From Alphaproteobacteria bacterium (GTDB taxonomy: Bacteria; Pseudomonadota; Alphaproteobacteria; RS24), in the NCBI GenBank assembly GCA_022428185.1, contig JAKMCZ010000259.1:1-7636 (forward strand): DNA of 7,636 bases. The letters run 5' to 3'. The notes beneath the pieces were generated by a model. The model saw only the letters and a list, made by a program, of their open reading frames with translations. It was not told the origin of the DNA and made no database searches. The position numbers and the translations under genes are program-made. Below are positions 6,237 through 7,636 of the stretch, in pieces; the stretch's first letter is position 1; each line of letters begins with the position of its first letter.

Positions 6237-6257
6237 ATCTTTTACCCGAAAATCAGA

Positions 6258-7636
6258 CTAACTTTGTGACGCGCCGCGCACCGGTTGGGCGCCCGTGCGC
6301 ACGCCGCCGCGCGCACCACTTCGTGCCCCACCTATAGATTGGGCAGGCTTGCTGCCCGCTTTTAACGCGCCCGTATTAACCCCCGTGCTCGCCTGCTTGT
6401 CTTTTTTGCTGCTTTCATTTTCCTCAAACAGCTCGGCCAGCTTATCGGTCATCGCGCCGCCCAATTGCTCCGCATCGACAATGGTCACGGCGCGGCGATA
6501 ATAGCGCGTCACATCATGACCGATGCCGATGGCAATCAATTCGACCGGCGATTGGGTTTCAATATCTTCAATCACATTACGCAGATGCTTTTCCAAATAA
6601 TTGCCTGCATTGACGCTAAGCGTTGAATCATCGACCGGCGCGCCGTCTGAAATCACCATCAAAATGCGGCGCTGTTCAGGTCGTGCCAAAAGCCGATTAT
6701 GCGCCCAAATAAGCGCCTCACCATCGATGTTTTCTTTCAGCAAACCCTCGCGCATCATCAAGCCGAGATTTTTGCGTGCGCGCCGCCACGGCGCATCAGC
6801 GCCTTTATAAATAATATGGCGCAAATCATTGAGCCTGCCCGGATGGCCGGGCTTGCCATTGGACATCCAAATCTCACGAGCCTGTCCGCCTTTCCAAGCG
6901 CGGGTCGTGAAACCCAAAATCTCGGTTTTCACATTGCACCGCTCGAGCGTGCGCGCCAGAATATCGGCGCACATGGCGGCCACGGTAATCGGGCGCCCGC
7001 GCATCGAGCCTGAATTGTCGAGCAGAAGCGTAACCACTGTGTCGCGAAATTTTGTGTCGCTTTCCATTTTGTAAGAGAGCGGCTGCATCGGATCCATAAT
7101 GATGCGCGACAGGCGCGCCGGGTCCAGATAGCCCTCTTCCAAATCAAATTCCCAAGAGCGGTTTTGCTTGGCCTGCAAGCGGCGTTGCAAGCGATTGGCA
7201 AGCCGCGCCACCACACCCTGCATTTGCTGCAATTGCTGGTCGAGATATTGGCGCAAACGGTCAAGCTCTTCATCATCGCAGAGCTCTTCGGCTTCTATGG
7301 TCTCGTCAAATTGCGAGGTGTAAATATTATAGGCGGATTTTTCAGGATTGAGCGGGCCGTCAGGTGCATAGGGTTGAGTCGCTTCGCCGGCTTCTTCGCC
7401 ATCGCTCTCGCCCTCAACCTCATCGCCTTCCATTTGCAGAGTTTGTTCGTCGCCTTCTTCCATTGCGGCGTCGCCCATCTCCATCTCGTCAGCCGACATA
7501 CCGTCCGGGCTTTCGGCTTGGCCGCCATCACCGTCTTGCGGGCCGTCCTCACCATCTTGCCCGTCACCGTCTTCGCCGTCATTTTGTTCGCTTTCACCGG
7601 CAGCATCGGTCAGCCCTAAATCGACCAGAATATCGC
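6258..7636 (-). CDS. cobT: Cobaltochelatase subunit CobT (5' end beyond window)
   Basis: CobT works with CobS as an AAA+/VWA chaperone pair that drives CobN to insert cobalt into hydrogenobyrinic acid a,c-diamide in the aerobic vitamin B12 pathway. The 458 visible residues are the C-terminal portion; the frame stays open to the window edge, so the Met at 7499 is internal, and full CobT proteins are about 600-650 residues. In order they show a Gly/Asp/Glu-rich linker, the conserved GPLNPEKSAYNIYTSQFDE and EFDLEEGYLDPARLSRIIMD regions, and a VWA domain with the metal-site motif DNSGSM (visible residues 206-211, codons from 7019 down), FTTRAWKGG and VISDGAP. A 51-residue Gly/Ala/Arg/Ser/Lys-rich tail follows LFEENE. 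cobS would be expected upstream, beyond the window; family membership is secure. Confidence 0.95.
   Translation of the reverse strand, partial: DILVDLGLTDAAGESEQNDGEDGDGQDGEDGPQDGDGGQAESPDGMSADEMEMGDAAMEEGDEQTLQMEGDEVEGESDGEEAGEATQPYAPDGPLNPEKSAYNIYTSQFDETIEAEELCDDEELDRLRQYLDQQLQQMQGVVARLANRLQRRLQAKQNRSWEFDLEEGYLDPARLSRIIMDPMQPLSYKMESDTKFRDTVVTLLLDNSGSMRGRPITVAAMCADILARTLERCNVKTEILGFTTRAWKGGQAREIWMSNGKPGHPGRLNDLRHIIYKGADAPWRRARKNLGLMMREGLLKENIDGEALIWAHNRLLARPEQRRILMVISDGAPVDDSTLSVNAGNYLEKHLRNVIEDIETQSPVELIAIGIGHDVTRYYRRAVTIVDAEQLGGAMTDKLAELFEENESSKKDKQASTGVNTGALKAGSKPAQSIGGARSGARGGVRTGAQPVRGASQS
7500..7598 (-). repeat. Imperfect Gly-Asp coding repeat in the cobT acidic linker
   Basis: The region encodes a run built from DG, EDG and QDG units (for example GEDGDGQDGEDGPQDGDGG) using short recurring triplets such as GTC, ACC and CTT on the plus strand. 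It is the variable acidic linker usual before the VWA half of CobT. The repeats are imperfect at the DNA level and probably change length between strains. Confidence 0.6.

Overview
The window reads as a chromosomal housekeeping region of an alphaproteobacterium with a moderately high GC content. Four things point there: a CobT subunit of the aerobic cobaltochelatase next to rpmB; an SUV3-like helicase followed 6 bases later by a small S4 RNA-binding protein, a pairing common in Alphaproteobacteria; GANTC motifs (the CcrM methylation site) concentrated in one intergenic region; and a promoter in front of rpmB that matches the alphaproteobacterial sigma-70 form CTTGAC-N17-CTATAT exactly. I cannot place it more precisely. 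No mobile element, CRISPR array, tRNA or rRNA was seen.

Layout. Minus strand, read from 3820 down to 2: a large RNA helicase, an S4-domain protein of the Hsp15 type, and a TerB-family protein. This looks like one RNA-related transcription unit with a less tightly attached last gene. A 290-base divergent intergenic region (3821-4110) separates it from a plus-strand pair, an acyl-CoA dehydrogenase (4111-5397) and a PaaI-type hotdog thioesterase (5401-5856). These two are 3 bases apart and probably act together on an acyl-CoA substrate. rpmB (ribosomal protein L28, 5955-6236) follows on the plus strand with its own promoter and a structured leader. cobT lies convergently on the minus strand, ending 21 bases past rpmB, and its 5' part is cut off by the window edge.

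The genes belong to recognised families, and I see no clear new multi-gene system. The less explained signals are regulatory. The helicase/dehydrogenase intergenic region holds five GANTC sites in 83 bases (four elsewhere in the window by my eye count), a perfect 9-1-9 inverted repeat built on those sites, and a GAAC-N7-GAAC direct repeat of the form of the alphaproteobacterial LexA box. The rpmB leader begins with a terminator-like hairpin almost at the predicted transcription start, and a second copy of GCGGC downstream could form a competing fold. The helicase and CobT also carry low-complexity C-terminal tails worth comparing with homologues.
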